DNA of 64,000 nucleotides from B10-G9 sp963712165 (GTDB lineage Bacteria; Chloroflexota; Anaerolineae; Anaerolineales; UBA11858). A program made the translations under genes and the position numbers. Shown here piece after piece: positions 1-9,008 of this stretch. The DNA is taken from the NCBI GenBank assembly GCA_963712165.1, contig CAVQGY010000005.1, forward strand, positions 251,743-315,742. Direction: 5' to 3'. Under the pieces are notes generated by a model, which saw only the letters and a program-made list of their open reading frames with translations, did not search any database and had not been told where the DNA came from. Positions within the stretch are counted from its first letter, which is position 1; every line of letters begins with the position of its first letter.

Positions 1-2
1 TG

Positions 3-101
3 ATTTCAGCCTTCTATCATGATCATCTTTACGTTCAGGCCCACCAGGCTCAACTGGCGATCGATACACTCAGGCTTTGGCAGAGTAAACTCTCTGAGTG
101 A
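3..101 (+). CDS. C-terminal tail of an upstream gene (partial)
   Basis: An open frame enters from the left edge and stops at the TGA at 99-101. It encodes about 32 residues, ending in a helical, Leu/Gln-rich tail (LAIDTLRLWQSKLSE). The product cannot be identified from this fragment. The open length is short enough to occur by chance. The call rests mainly on the frame lying directly upstream, on the same strand, of the DUF4230 gene, with a 62-base gap to that gene's preferred start. Confidence 0.35.
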   Translation: MSAFYHDHLYVQAHQAQLAIDTLRLWQSKLSE

Positions 102-163
102 ATCAGAATATTCTCTTGGAACCTGATGAGGATTCTAGTGTTATCCTTTTTAAAGGAGTTAGC

Positions 164-817
164 ATGAAAAAATGGCAGTGGATCGCGCAAATAGTCCTCT
201 TATTGTTCCTGGTGGGGACAGGTGTTTACCTGGTGATGTCTGTTCAAAAGACCCTCTCCAATCAGCTGCTGCCGGTGAAGGAAATGGCAAACTCGCTATC
301 TACGCAGGTCGCTGAGGTTTTACATCCTACACCTACCATCATTCCTGATCCAATAACCATAGTCCATGAGGTCCGCAGCCTGGCTCGGCTTGAGACCATC
401 AAATACAGCCTGGAAAAGATCATCACAGCAGAAACAAGGCAGGGAATATTCGCCTGGCTAGTAGGTGACAGCCTGTTATTTGTGGCTCATGGGGAAGTGA
501 TCGCCGGTGTGGACCTGGGCAAACTATCTCCGGAAGATCTGCGCCTGGAGGATGATGTCCTATTTGTAACCCTCCCGGAAGCGGAGATCTTTGTGGTGGC
601 GATCGATAATCAGAAGTCCTATGTCTACGATCGGGACACCGGGCTCTTCACCCATGGAGAGGTCGACCTGGAAACCGCAGCTCGCCGGGCAGCAGAGATG
701 GAAATCGAACAGAGCGCACTTGATGACGGTATCCTTGATCTGGCAGCTCGGAATGCGGAAAGTTTCCTTGGCCGGCTATTTGTGGATCTGGGCTATGCCA
801 AGGTAGTTTTCGAGTAA
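164..817 (+). CDS. DUF4230 family membrane-anchored protein
   Basis: A protein of 217 residues with an N-terminal membrane anchor (about residues 6-28, WIAQIVLLLFLVGTGVYLVM) followed by an extracytoplasmic domain. That domain begins near HEVRSLARLETIKYS and fits DUF4230, a family of unknown function common in Firmicutes and Chloroflexota. The frame is open from a GTG at 98, but the ATG at 164 is preferred: AAAGGAGTT lies at 152-160 just upstream, and the signal anchor then starts at once. Nothing in the sequence indicates an enzymatic role. Confidence 0.75.
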   Translation: MKKWQWIAQIVLLLFLVGTGVYLVMSVQKTLSNQLLPVKEMANSLSTQVAEVLHPTPTIIPDPITIVHEVRSLARLETIKYSLEKIITAETRQGIFAWLVGDSLLFVAHGEVIAGVDLGKLSPEDLRLEDDVLFVTLPEAEIFVVAIDNQKSYVYDRDTGLFTHGEVDLETAARRAAEMEIEQSALDDGILDLAARNAESFLGRLFVDLGYAKVVFE

Positions 818-968
818 TACGTACTCTGTTTGATCGACCGGTGATGAGAGCTTCGAGGCCCTGGGATCTCCGGTCAGTTGAATTGAGACCGGCACCCCTA
901 TTCGTTGGCAGTTAATTCACCAGAAAACTCAGTTCCCATTCTTCTTTTAGTGATGAGGGAGAGTAATG

Positions 969-2339
969 TTATCCCTCAGGCACGATATATAATCCTGCAT
1001 CGTGCATCACATAGATGAGTGCCTCGGGAGCATCCTTCAGAAAATTGTTTAGGAAATCCCTGAGGCTTGACAAGGGAGATCCTTTATCTGGCAGGGGTTC
1101 CAGGCGGTAAACATCCCTCAATTCCTTTGGATCCATTTCTGAGAGTATATGTATTCTTCCAGAGCCGAGAGATTTGATGATCCTCAGGGTATCTACCGGT
1201 TTCTGATTGCCAATCCGGAAGGTATCCAGGCTGCATTTATTGTTCAGGACCCATTCCAGGGCCTGGTCCAGATCCATCCCCTGGACAGCTTGCATGCTCT
1301 CTTGATACCCAGCTGAACCTACACCATCCTGGCAGGGGGCCAGCAGGAGGATTGTCCCGCCGGGTTTTAGGGTGGCGTTCCAGGCGGCATGGATGGCTTT
1401 GCCGGATTGATAGAGATTGATGCCGAGTTTGCCTACCGATATGATCACCAAATCAGCGGGCCGATCAACGTGGATCACCCTCCTTTGTTGGAGCAGTTCA
1501 CCAGCCAGGTCGTGCAGGGCAATGATATCGCCTGCATTGATCTGCGTGATCTCTCCATGATCCAAGATGGCATCGATGCAGAAAATGGGGACTTGTTCCC
1601 TCACGATCTGGACCATTTCTTTCATATCAGATATGACTGGATTTCCACCTGTATTGCCCAGGCGGCAGGCGGGCTTAAAGCCGTAATCCTTATCGAACAT
1701 ACGGGTATGATTGGTATTGATGGTGATCCGTCCCGCCACACCGGGGAAAAGCTGTTTGACTGTACCCGCTACACCGGCGAAATAATGATATTCTGAATCC
1801 GTCACCGGGATCAAAAGGCAAGCATTAAGAGCATCCTGGTTGAACTTGATCGGTGTTTCTCTGCTTGAAAAACCCAGGTCAGCCAGGTTTTCCCGGTCGT
1901 TGTGGATCAATAACTGCTCCCGATATTCCTGGAAGACTTTTTCTCCCAAGATCATATCCCGGATCTCCTGGTCAGTGGGAGGACGGTGAGTTCCGCTGGC
2001 GATCAATATGCCAAGGTCTTCTTTCTTCACTCCACAGGTATGGATCAAATAGTCGAGTATGTAGGGATATAGGATCCTTGTATGAGCGTTGGGACGAGTA
2101 TTATCATCCGCAATCAGGAGAATCTTCTTTCCCGAACCTGGATAATAACGCTTAACCAGCTCCTTAAGGGGCTGGGAGCGAAGGGGATTCTCAAGCGAGT
2201 TGACCAGATCCGCTGCCAGATCACTGATCCTGGTTTTTAGATCAGGTGACTCAATGACTTTTACGATTCCCTTGTCGTCCGGCAAGAAGTGGTTGATCGT
2301 CTCTGATCCGTATTCAATCGTGATGTCTCGATAATCCAT
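969..2339 (-). CDS. LarA-like nickel-pincer racemase/epimerase family protein
   Basis: A full-length (456 aa) member of the LarA/DUF2088 family, whose characterised members racemise lactate or other 2-hydroxyacids using a nickel-pincer nucleotide cofactor. Visible family signatures are DDNTR (78-82), GTHRPPT (116-122), the His/Asp pair in LIHNDRE (about 144-150), and GVAGTVKQLFPGVAGR (about 189-204). The first half is the DUF2088 domain and the second half the Rossmann-like C-terminal domain. No larB, larC or larE cofactor genes are visible in this window, so the substrate is open. Many LarA homologues act on substrates other than lactate. Confidence 0.8.
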   Translation of the reverse strand: MDYRDITIEYGSETINHFLPDDKGIVKVIESPDLKTRISDLAADLVNSLENPLRSQPLKELVKRYYPGSGKKILLIADDNTRPNAHTRILYPYILDYLIHTCGVKKEDLGILIASGTHRPPTDQEIRDMILGEKVFQEYREQLLIHNDRENLADLGFSSRETPIKFNQDALNACLLIPVTDSEYHYFAGVAGTVKQLFPGVAGRITINTNHTRMFDKDYGFKPACRLGNTGGNPVISDMKEMVQIVREQVPIFCIDAILDHGEITQINAGDIIALHDLAGELLQQRRVIHVDRPADLVIISVGKLGINLYQSGKAIHAAWNATLKPGGTILLLAPCQDGVGSAGYQESMQAVQGMDLDQALEWVLNNKCSLDTFRIGNQKPVDTLRIIKSLGSGRIHILSEMDPKELRDVYRLEPLPDKGSPLSSLRDFLNNFLKDAPEALIYVMHDAGLYIVPEG

Positions 2340-2467
2340 GAAGTACCTGCTTATATTTAGTAAGAGAAGTTGGATATTCCGCTTAATCTACATCAGATAG
2401 CGGAAAATTGCAATAGCCCTCGTTGGACTTCTGAGATCCTTCATCCCTTGCCAAAGGACTGGATTTT

Positions 2468-3073
2468 TTAGAGAAAACCGAATTTCAAAGCCAGACCTTC
2501 AGCCTCAGAGAATTCTTCCGGGGTATTGAGGTTCAAAAATGTGTATGGATTGCCAGTGATCTTGCCAGTTTCATCCGGGTCCAGGACCTTGATCCTGGCC
2601 TGATCAAACCAGGATCGCATCCGCCATAGATCCCGCTCGATGGCATCCACAACTAAAGGCAAACAGGTATCCCGTCTGTAAACAGCGTGGAATGGTTCCT
2701 GCCCACCAGGGCTGCTGGGTATGGCCGCATCATCTCCTGAGAGCTGGATCTGGTCCAGCAAGTGGGCCAGGAGCTGGGGACTGGCAAAGGGCATATCCGC
2801 AGCGATCAATCCCACATAAGGGGTCTCAGAGATTGTAAGCGCAGTTAATAAGCCTCCCAGGGCGCCCTTTCCGGGGAGGACGTCACTGAACAGGGGGAGT
2901 CCTAAATGCTCGTAAGCGGAGAAATCATGGCATATTATTTTGATCTCACTATTTAAGGTCAATAACCTGTCCCTCAAACGCTCGATCAGGGGGATACCCA
3001 GGAATGACATCAACGCTTTGTCCTGCCCCATCCTGGTAGAGGCCCCGCCGGCCTGGAGTACGGTTGTCAGCAT
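2468..3073 (-). CDS. mobA: Molybdenum cofactor guanylyltransferase
   Basis: A 201-residue nucleotidyltransferase of the MobA type, which transfers GMP from GTP to molybdopterin to form the bis-MGD precursor. The N-terminal loop reads LQAGGASTRMGQDKAL (residues 6-21), the signature of the family. An acidic metal site is visible in LIAADMPFASPQ, and the C-terminus carries NPYTFLNLNTPEEF, typical of MobA. The gene is divergent from the radical SAM gene, with 66 bases between the two starts. No molybdoenzyme is seen nearby. Confidence 0.88.
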   Translation of the reverse strand: MLTTVLQAGGASTRMGQDKALMSFLGIPLIERLRDRLLTLNSEIKIICHDFSAYEHLGLPLFSDVLPGKGALGGLLTALTISETPYVGLIAADMPFASPQLLAHLLDQIQLSGDDAAIPSSPGGQEPFHAVYRRDTCLPLVVDAIERDLWRMRSWFDQARIKVLDPDETGKITGNPYTFLNLNTPEEFSEAEGLALKFGFL

Positions 3074-3139
3074 ATTCAGATTATAATGACAAGAAGCAAG
3101 TTTTGGGATGTCCTTCAGCGGAATGGGGGAGGGAATATT

Positions 3140-4195
3140 ATGAGTCTTCAGGAGCTTCTAGACCAATATACCAGAGCGGGGGAGCTGGCAGAAAATTTGG
3201 CAGACGATACTGTGCGCTGTCTGGCCTGTGCCCATTCCTGCCGCCTAAAACCTGGCCAGCGGGGTATCTGCAAGATCCGTTTCAACCGGGAAGGTCAACT
3301 TCAAGTCCCCTGGGGCTACGTTTCCTCACTTCAAGTTGACCCGATCGAAAAGAAGCCTTTTTACCATTTCCTGGCTGGCGCCGAGGCACTGACCTTCGGT
3401 ATGCTGGGATGCAATCTTCAATGTGATTACTGCCAGAATTGGTTTACATCTCAGGCCCTGAGAGAAAAGGGTACGGATCGCCTGAAGGAATACATACAAA
3501 TCCTCCAACCGGCTGAGATAGTGGACTATGGGGTCCAATATAAAGCCGAAGTGGTTGCATCCTCATATAATGAACCCCTGATCACGACGGAGTGGGCGGC
3601 AGATATCTTCCGCCTTTCAAGCAAGGCAGGACTCAAAAATGTCTACATATCCAATGGGTTCGGCACAAGGGAAGCCCTCGATTATCTCAAACCTTTCCTG
3701 CAGGGTTTTAAGGTTGATCTAAAAACTATGCAGCCAGATCATTATCGCCAGTTGGGAGGGGGTTTGCAACCTGTTCTGGATAGTATTACCTTCGCGTTTC
3801 AGCTGGGAATGTGGGTTGAAATCGTCACATTGCTTGTGCCTGGATTCAATGATTCAAAAGAAGAGTTGACTGATATGGCCAGCTTTATTTATTCGGTCTC
3901 CCCGGAAATTCCCTGGCATATCAGTGCTTTCCGACCCGAATATAAAATGAGAGGCACACCGCGAACCTCAGTAAAACAGATCCTAGATGCCGTTGAAATT
4001 GGATATAAAGCTGGTCTGCAGTATGTATATGGGGGAAATCTGGCGGGGAGTCTTGGCAAGTATGAGCATACTTCCTGCCATCAATGCCAGGCTCTGCTGA
4101 TCAAACGCTGGGGGTATTCAATCCAGCAGTACCGGATCACATCGGAAGGGTGTTGTCCTGAATGTGGAACGAAAATACCCGGTTATTGGCGTTGA
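3140..4195 (+). CDS. amrS: AmrS-type radical SAM protein (AmmeMemoRadiSam system)
   Basis: A 351-residue radical SAM protein related to the pyruvate-formate-lyase-activating-enzyme-like AmrS family. The [4Fe-4S]/SAM motif is CNLQCDYC (Cys91, Cys95, Cys98). An extra N-terminal cysteine set (Cys27, Cys30, Cys34, Cys44) and a C-terminal pair of CxxC motifs (SCHQCQ and CCPECG) fit the family. The usual AmmeMemoRadiSam partners (MEMO/AMMECR1) are not in this window. The frame is open from 3086, but the ATG at 3140 follows GGGGGAGGG and is the better start. The substrate is not known for the family as a whole. Confidence 0.8.
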   Translation: MSLQELLDQYTRAGELAENLADDTVRCLACAHSCRLKPGQRGICKIRFNREGQLQVPWGYVSSLQVDPIEKKPFYHFLAGAEALTFGMLGCNLQCDYCQNWFTSQALREKGTDRLKEYIQILQPAEIVDYGVQYKAEVVASSYNEPLITTEWAADIFRLSSKAGLKNVYISNGFGTREALDYLKPFLQGFKVDLKTMQPDHYRQLGGGLQPVLDSITFAFQLGMWVEIVTLLVPGFNDSKEELTDMASFIYSVSPEIPWHISAFRPEYKMRGTPRTSVKQILDAVEIGYKAGLQYVYGGNLAGSLGKYEHTSCHQCQALLIKRWGYSIQQYRITSEGCCPECGTKIPGYWR

Positions 4196-4240
4196 AAATA
4201 GAATGCCCGCGTCCCTTGATCAAGATCGGGCCTGTTTAGG

Positions 4241-5248
4241 TCATTTACTGATCTCCAGCCGGAGGAGGTTCTGATCGATCCCGCCGAACTGGTATTTGTA
4301 GGGCTCACCACCGCGCATGAAATCCAGCCCAACCCGGCCCTGGTCGATAGCCCATTCAATGATCTTACCCAACAGGGTCCATCCAGGAGAGAGATTCTCA
4401 AAAAGGGGATCAATTCCAGAGTTGTAAACCCAGATCTGATTGTTAAAATCGAAATTCAGATACCCGGCGGCTTTGATGTCTCCAACCTGCAAAAACGCTA
4501 ACTGCAGCCACCCTTCCTGGAATCCTGCCTGGGCAATCAATCTCATCTGTTCTCTCATCTTTTCAGTTAAAAACAGCTCTTTTTGAGGGTTGTTTGCCAT
4601 CAAGCGCAGGAAAGTGTCCAGCTCTTCGTCTAGGTTATCCTGCTCTCCAACGATATACCAGGAGACTGGCAGGAAGTAGTTATCTGCATTGGCGATCTTT
4701 CTTTCGATTTCCCGCCGATAGTGGTCTTTTAAGGACTCAAGATAATCTCCCCAATTTCCTGGCAATGCCAGGTAAGGGGCAGGTTGGATCACCTCCCGCC
4801 GGACCGTATACCCTGCCCGGCTGGCTTCTTCTATAAGGTAGGGGAGGGAGGGAGACTTCTCCGGCAGGTTATACAGGTCCAGCACTTTCCAATCTGGGAA
4901 TCGGTCTTCACCCAGGTGCCTGAAAAGCCCGCTAAGAAAAGATGATAATCTTTCCGGGGGAGCGATGAAATCAAGATAATCCGAGATCTCAAAACTTCCC
5001 AGAAATAATAAGCGGTCCCCAGTGGCAAATAGGGGAGCGATGCCCCCAATGGTCCCATCTGGATTCCTATCTACAGCGACAGCCAGGTTTCCCTGATTCC
5101 ATTCACCCCCGCCCAATGTGCTCCACCAACTGGACAGGTATTCATGACGGAGGAACGGCACGTGACTTGCACTAGAGGATAGGAGGAGATTCCAGTCCTC
5201 TTTCAAGGCCAGGAAATCCGGCGTGGATTGGATTATGTCAAAGCCCAT
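4241..5248 (-). CDS. CelD/BcsL-type GNAT acetyltransferase (Acetyltransf_6)
   Basis: A 335-residue protein with the layout of the CelD/BcsL family, in which two GNAT-like folds are related to FemAB aminoacyltransferases. Recognisable stretches are FLRHEYLSSWWSTLGGG near the N-terminus, LKDHYRREIERKIANA in the middle, and a C-terminal GNAT half with WVYNSGIDPLFENLSPG and DFMRGGEPYKYQFG. There is no signal peptide, so it is probably cytosolic. Relatives often sit in polysaccharide or cell-envelope loci, but no such genes are adjacent here, so the acceptor is unknown. Confidence 0.72.
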   Translation of the reverse strand: MGFDIIQSTPDFLALKEDWNLLLSSSASHVPFLRHEYLSSWWSTLGGGEWNQGNLAVAVDRNPDGTIGGIAPLFATGDRLLFLGSFEISDYLDFIAPPERLSSFLSGLFRHLGEDRFPDWKVLDLYNLPEKSPSLPYLIEEASRAGYTVRREVIQPAPYLALPGNWGDYLESLKDHYRREIERKIANADNYFLPVSWYIVGEQDNLDEELDTFLRLMANNPQKELFLTEKMREQMRLIAQAGFQEGWLQLAFLQVGDIKAAGYLNFDFNNQIWVYNSGIDPLFENLSPGWTLLGKIIEWAIDQGRVGLDFMRGGEPYKYQFGGIDQNLLRLEISK

Positions 5249-5334
5249 TCAGTCCTCGGTATGGCGGTTGTGGTTCCGCCCCCATTTTACCAGTATAATA
5301 GAAACAGAAATCGATTCCACCTGGAAAAAACCAT

Positions 5335-7656
5335 ATGACTAAGCAATTTGAACTCAACATTCTTCCCATAAATCACTCAATGGGAAAAACTGTCTCCCAT
5401 CTTCCGGGGATGTTGACATATAACCCGCCCAGGCGAACACCTGGGAGGAGAAGGGCAGAGGAGAAATTGCTTCTGCACCTCCGTTTGGATGGAAATGCGC
5501 CGTTATCTGATACGGCGATGGGACAGCTTCTGAACAAATTGGCTGAGGTTTTTTATGAGACCGATGGCTCGACCACATCCGCACTCAGAAATGTCACTGA
5601 TGTGCTTAATAAATATCTTTTAGACAGGAATTATAGAGCAGCTTCGAGGGGATTAAAAGCAGTTGGTTATCTAACCCAGGTAGTACTTCGGCAAGACCGC
5701 ATCCTTTATGCCCAATGTGGGCCGACTTATATCTACCATGTCACTCCTGAGACTGTAGTGGATCTGCATGATCCCGACCTCTCAGGATCGGGTTTAGGCC
5801 TTGGGAAAACATTCAAAGTTCGCTATCATCAAATTAACCTCACTCCCAATCAAATCCTGATCCTGGCAGCTGAAAGGCCCAAAACCTGGTCTGAGAACCT
5901 GTTCAAAACCCTGCCGCGATTGAAATTCAGCGCTCTGGTTCAGCGCCTGCTCCATAAGATCGACGGCAGCCTTGAAGCAGTTGTGATCTTCCCGCTGGAA
6001 GGGGATTCTACGATAAAGGTCATGGAACCGATCTGGGCTGCTGATGGTGGGATGATCAACATGCCTGATCTGGATGGCGCCAAGGTAGAAACCCGCTATT
6101 CTGAACCTCCAGTTCCGGACAAGGCTGGAGTTGAAGTTTTACAATCCCCGGATCTCCCTGGATCAGCTGTTGAGCTTATGGATGATGATCTTCCTCCGTT
6201 TGAACCTCCCCAGCCGGAAGATGAAATTGAGTTACCCCCTCTCCAGCGCGAACCCATAACTCGGGAAGAGGAAAAGAAACCTGATTTGGCAGCACAAGTT
6301 GCAGCTGAGATCGGTCCAAAATTGACAGAGATCCAATCTTCTAAAGCCTGGGTAAGTTTTGATAAGATCAGTGGCCAAGTTGGAAGCACGATCCAAAAGG
6401 CTTGGCAAGGATTGCTGGGATTTATCTCCAAGACCCTGCCAGATGATCAGGTCCTGGATCTCCCACCCTGGACATTAAGTATGATCGCCATCCTTGTTCC
6501 TTTGTTGATGGTGATCATTGGCAGTGTGTTTTATATTCGCAGGGGCCGGGATCACCTCTATGAGGATCATTTCTCCAAAGCCCAGACGTTGATGGCGCTG
6601 GCCGAAACCCAGTTTGACTCCTCAGAATATTATCAATCTATCTCTCAGGCTTTTGCTGAGGTCACGGAAGCCAGGAGTTATCAGCAAACCGAGGAAGTGG
6701 AGGAATTATTCTCAATCCTGCGGCTTGAACTCGATACCCTGGATCGGGTGACACGCCTGGATTATGAGCCCCTGTTCAGCCGGGGGTTGGGGGCGGATGT
6801 GAGCATATCAAAAATCGTGGTGACAGCCTGGAATGACCTTTATATGCTGAATGAAAATGATGGTTCAGTTATCTGGGCTCAATCCAATCCGGATGGATAT
6901 AGGATCATGGATGATTTCACCTGTGGACCTATCGAAGGGCATGTATCCGTTGGACCGCTGGTGGATATTGTTGCCCTGCCTACATCCCAGCAGGATCAGG
7001 CAACCATATTGGGAATCGATAATAATCACACCATGTTATTCTGTTTTGCGGATGAATCCGAAACCCCGGTGATATTCGAAGACACTTCTTACACGCTGGG
7101 CAGGGGTCCGGTCAAAGCGATAACCATGGCCACAAGCTCACCCTATAATCTTTATATTCTGGATCCTGATAAAAGAGCTATCTGGATTGAGTATCAGAGC
7201 CAGAATTACCATGAAGGATCAGAATATTTTGGAGCGATCGATTCACCTGAGATGTCTGATGCTGTCGATCTGGTGACCAACGGCAGTGAACTTTTTATTC
7301 TGCATCAGGATGGCTATATCACAAAATGCGTCACAGATCGGGCAGATTCAGACCCCATCTGCACAACACCCTTTCATTTTTCCGATTCCAGGCCGGGGCG
7401 TGAGCCAGGTCCTTTTATCGATGGGGCCAGTTTTGACTCATTCACCATGAAGGGTTCACCGGGCATTGCCCTGTACATGCTCGATTCCGAGGGACAGGCA
7501 CTGTACAGGTTCAGCACTCAGCTGGAATACCAGGATCAGTTCCGGCCAGTAGAGGGTATATTCGATCAACCAGCAACTGCATTTACTGTGACTATGAGCG
7601 ACCGCGTTTTCCTGGCGGTTGATGATCAGGTTTATACAGAACAACTTCTTCCCTGA
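5335..7656 (+). CDS. Large membrane protein: degenerate PP2C-like head, TM segment, beta-propeller-like tail
   Basis: A 773-residue protein in three parts. Residues 1 to about 230 resemble a PP2C-type fold (GYLTQVVLRQDRILYAQCGP, then LTPNQILILAAERP). The GDSR-type and SDG-type metal aspartates are replaced, so this part is probably not a working phosphatase. An acidic Pro/Glu-rich linker follows. A single membrane segment lies at about 382-403 (TLSMIAILVPLLMVIIGSVF), and the rest is an outside beta-rich domain with repeated short strands. It ends convergently with the real PP2C gene, across a shared terminator. It may be a signal-sensing or scaffold partner for that phosphatase; this is inferred from fold and proximity. 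Confidence 0.6.
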   Translation: MTKQFELNILPINHSMGKTVSHLPGMLTYNPPRRTPGRRRAEEKLLLHLRLDGNAPLSDTAMGQLLNKLAEVFYETDGSTTSALRNVTDVLNKYLLDRNYRAASRGLKAVGYLTQVVLRQDRILYAQCGPTYIYHVTPETVVDLHDPDLSGSGLGLGKTFKVRYHQINLTPNQILILAAERPKTWSENLFKTLPRLKFSALVQRLLHKIDGSLEAVVIFPLEGDSTIKVMEPIWAADGGMINMPDLDGAKVETRYSEPPVPDKAGVEVLQSPDLPGSAVELMDDDLPPFEPPQPEDEIELPPLQREPITREEEKKPDLAAQVAAEIGPKLTEIQSSKAWVSFDKISGQVGSTIQKAWQGLLGFISKTLPDDQVLDLPPWTLSMIAILVPLLMVIIGSVFYIRRGRDHLYEDHFSKAQTLMALAETQFDSSEYYQSISQAFAEVTEARSYQQTEEVEELFSILRLELDTLDRVTRLDYEPLFSRGLGADVSISKIVVTAWNDLYMLNENDGSVIWAQSNPDGYRIMDDFTCGPIEGHVSVGPLVDIVALPTSQQDQATILGIDNNHTMLFCFADESETPVIFEDTSYTLGRGPVKAITMATSSPYNLYILDPDKRAIWIEYQSQNYHEGSEYFGAIDSPEMSDAVDLVTNGSELFILHQDGYITKCVTDRADSDPICTTPFHFSDSRPGREPGPFIDGASFDSFTMKGSPGIALYMLDSEGQALYRFSTQLEYQDQFRPVEGIFDQPATAFTVTMSDRVFLAVDDQVYTEQLLP

Positions 7657-7682
7657 TAGATACTGGAAGAGACTCGTTAAAA

Positions 7683-7723
7683 AAAAAGGATCAATAATCC
7701 TTAGAGGATTGCGGATCCTTTTT
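7683..7723. terminator. Bidirectional rho-independent terminator between convergent genes
   Basis: A perfect 10-bp stem: AAAAAGGATC at 7683-7692 pairs with GATCCTTTTT at 7714-7723. An inner AATCC/GGATT stem lies in the loop. A-rich and T-rich flanks on either side allow it to work in both directions, between genes that end at 7656 (+) and 7742 (-). Confidence 0.8.
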
Positions 7724-7741
7724 CGTTCTCAGAGAGCCGTT

Positions 7742-8623
7742 TCAGTCGTCTAATTCTTCATCATCTTCTTCATATTCATCATCATCATCATCATCATCAT
7801 CAAATAATTCTTCTCCGGGAGCTCTGAGGAGGATGATTGTGATGTTGTCATGGCCTCCCCGTAAATTCGCCAGGTCGACCAGCTTGCCCAGGTGATCGTC
7901 CCCGCTGCCAGCGGTTTCCAGTATTTCCAGAAATTCCTCGTCTGCAACCAGATCTGTCAGGCCATCTGTGCAGAGCAGCACCTGGTCACCCGGCACAAGA
8001 GGTAAACCCTGGTTGGCTTTTGCTTGTTCCTGATTTTCATTCAGGTCCAGGTAAAGCCTCAAATCAGGCTTGATAGGATCGGCAGACCCCAAGTAGCTTC
8101 GAATGAGGTGACGGCGGGGATGATTGCGGGCTTCTTCCTCGTTAATGATGCCTGAGTCCAGCGCTTCCTGAACCCAGGTATGGTCAATATTCAATTGCTG
8201 GACAACTTGATCCCTGATCAAATAAATCCTAGAGTCCCCCAATGTGGCGATATAAAGAGCCTGGTCAATGACCAGAGCACACACTGCAGTAGAGCCCATG
8301 CCCTGGTGGGAATCATCATCCCCAGCTTCTGCAGTGATGCTGTGATTGGCCTCAAGGAGGGCGCTTTTTAAGATCCAGATTGGGTCAGTTCCATCGCTTT
8401 CTGCGATGGCTGATATGATGGTTGCAACGGCGATTTTAGATGCGATCTCACCAGCTTTATGTCCACCGATGCCATCTGCGATAACAGCCACCAGGACCGG
8501 GGTCTCATCATCTTCGTTTATGACAAATGACGAGATCTCATAGGAATCCTCATTGATCCGTCCCTGGCTGCCTGGGTCTGTGATCGCAAAGACATCTAGG
8601 TGGTGTTGTTTGCTGGGTATCAA
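7742..8623 (-). CDS. PP2C-family serine/threonine phosphatase with poly-acidic tail
   Basis: A 293-residue metal-dependent protein phosphatase. All core motifs are present in order: ITDPGSQGRINEDSY, VIADGIGGHKAGEIAS, LGDSRIYLI, LLCTDGLTDLV and GGHDNITIILL. These give the aspartates of the two-metal centre. It would dephosphorylate Ser/Thr-phosphoproteins in the cytosol. The last 25 or so residues are almost entirely Asp/Glu, because of a trinucleotide repeat in the DNA. It lies 31 bases downstream of the FHA-domain frame on the same strand, so VWA, FHA and PP2C are probably co-transcribed. No Ser/Thr kinase is in the window. Confidence 0.9.
   Translation of the reverse strand: MIPSKQHHLDVFAITDPGSQGRINEDSYEISSFVINEDDETPVLVAVIADGIGGHKAGEIASKIAVATIISAIAESDGTDPIWILKSALLEANHSITAEAGDDDSHQGMGSTAVCALVIDQALYIATLGDSRIYLIRDQVVQQLNIDHTWVQEALDSGIINEEEARNHPRRHLIRSYLGSADPIKPDLRLYLDLNENQEQAKANQGLPLVPGDQVLLCTDGLTDLVADEEFLEILETAGSGDDHLGKLVDLANLRGGHDNITIILLRAPGEELFDDDDDDDDEYEEDDEELDD
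7776..7802. repeat. Trinucleotide microsatellite (TCA)9
   Basis: Nine consecutive TCA units on the + strand encode the run of eight aspartates in the acidic tail of the PP2C phosphatase on the minus strand. Because the unit is three bases long, copy-number change would alter tail length without breaking the frame. Confidence 0.85.
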
Positions 8624-8654
8624 TGTCCATTCTCCTTATTTGATGCCAGGATAA

Positions 8655-9008
8655 TCAGCCATTCTTGATCTGAAAACGAAAAGCTGCTTCTCCGATATTT
8701 ATAATATCACCATCTTTTATTACGTGGGGGCTGGAGGGATTGATTTGCTGGTAGTTGATCCAGGATCCTGCCACAGATCCCAGATCAGTAAGTTGAAAGA
8801 GATCCTTTTTACCCAGGGAGATCCGGGCATGCTCGGGCATGATCGATGGATGTTTGATGCGGATCCCATTCTCGAGGTTCGCTGATCCAAGTGTGATCGA
8901 AGTCTTGTTGATCTGGATTGGTGCAGAGAACAGCCGTTGTGAAAGATCATTGACCGGAATCAGACGGTATGAACTGATCTCCACGGGCTCTGCTTCCGGA
9001 TGCTGCAT
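8655..9008 (-). CDS. FHA domain frame (probably the C-terminal part of the VWA protein)
   Basis: A 117-residue frame with an FHA domain at about residues 30-115. ITLGSANLENGIRIKHPSIM is the first loop, PEHARISL the phosphothreonine-facing segment, and LTDLGSVAGSWINYQQI the conserved core. FHA domains bind phosphothreonine peptides. The frame has an ATG at 9006-9008, but no good ribosome-binding site precedes it, and the frame stays open upstream. It overlaps the end of the VWA/TM frame by 49 bases in the -1 register, so it may be reached by frameshifting at the GGGTTTA at 9023-9029. Related envelope proteins often end in a cytosolic FHA domain. A simple one-base sequencing error would give the same picture. 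Confidence 0.7.
   Translation of the reverse strand: MQHPEAEPVEISSYRLIPVNDLSQRLFSAPIQINKTSITLGSANLENGIRIKHPSIMPEHARISLGKKDLFQLTDLGSVAGSWINYQQINPSSPHVIKDGDIINIGEAAFRFQIKNG

Noticed and set aside
98..163. GTG start for the DUF4230 protein at 98
   Set aside because: The ATG at 164 has a good AAAGGAG site and begins the membrane anchor; the extra 22 residues look non-coding.
1389..1796. 135-codon + frame within the LarA-like gene
   Set aside because: It is on the opposite strand of a gene with clear family motifs and has no support of its own.
7750..7947. 65-codon minus frame with a run of Met
   Set aside because: It is the shifted reading of the trinucleotide repeat and the end of the PP2C gene.
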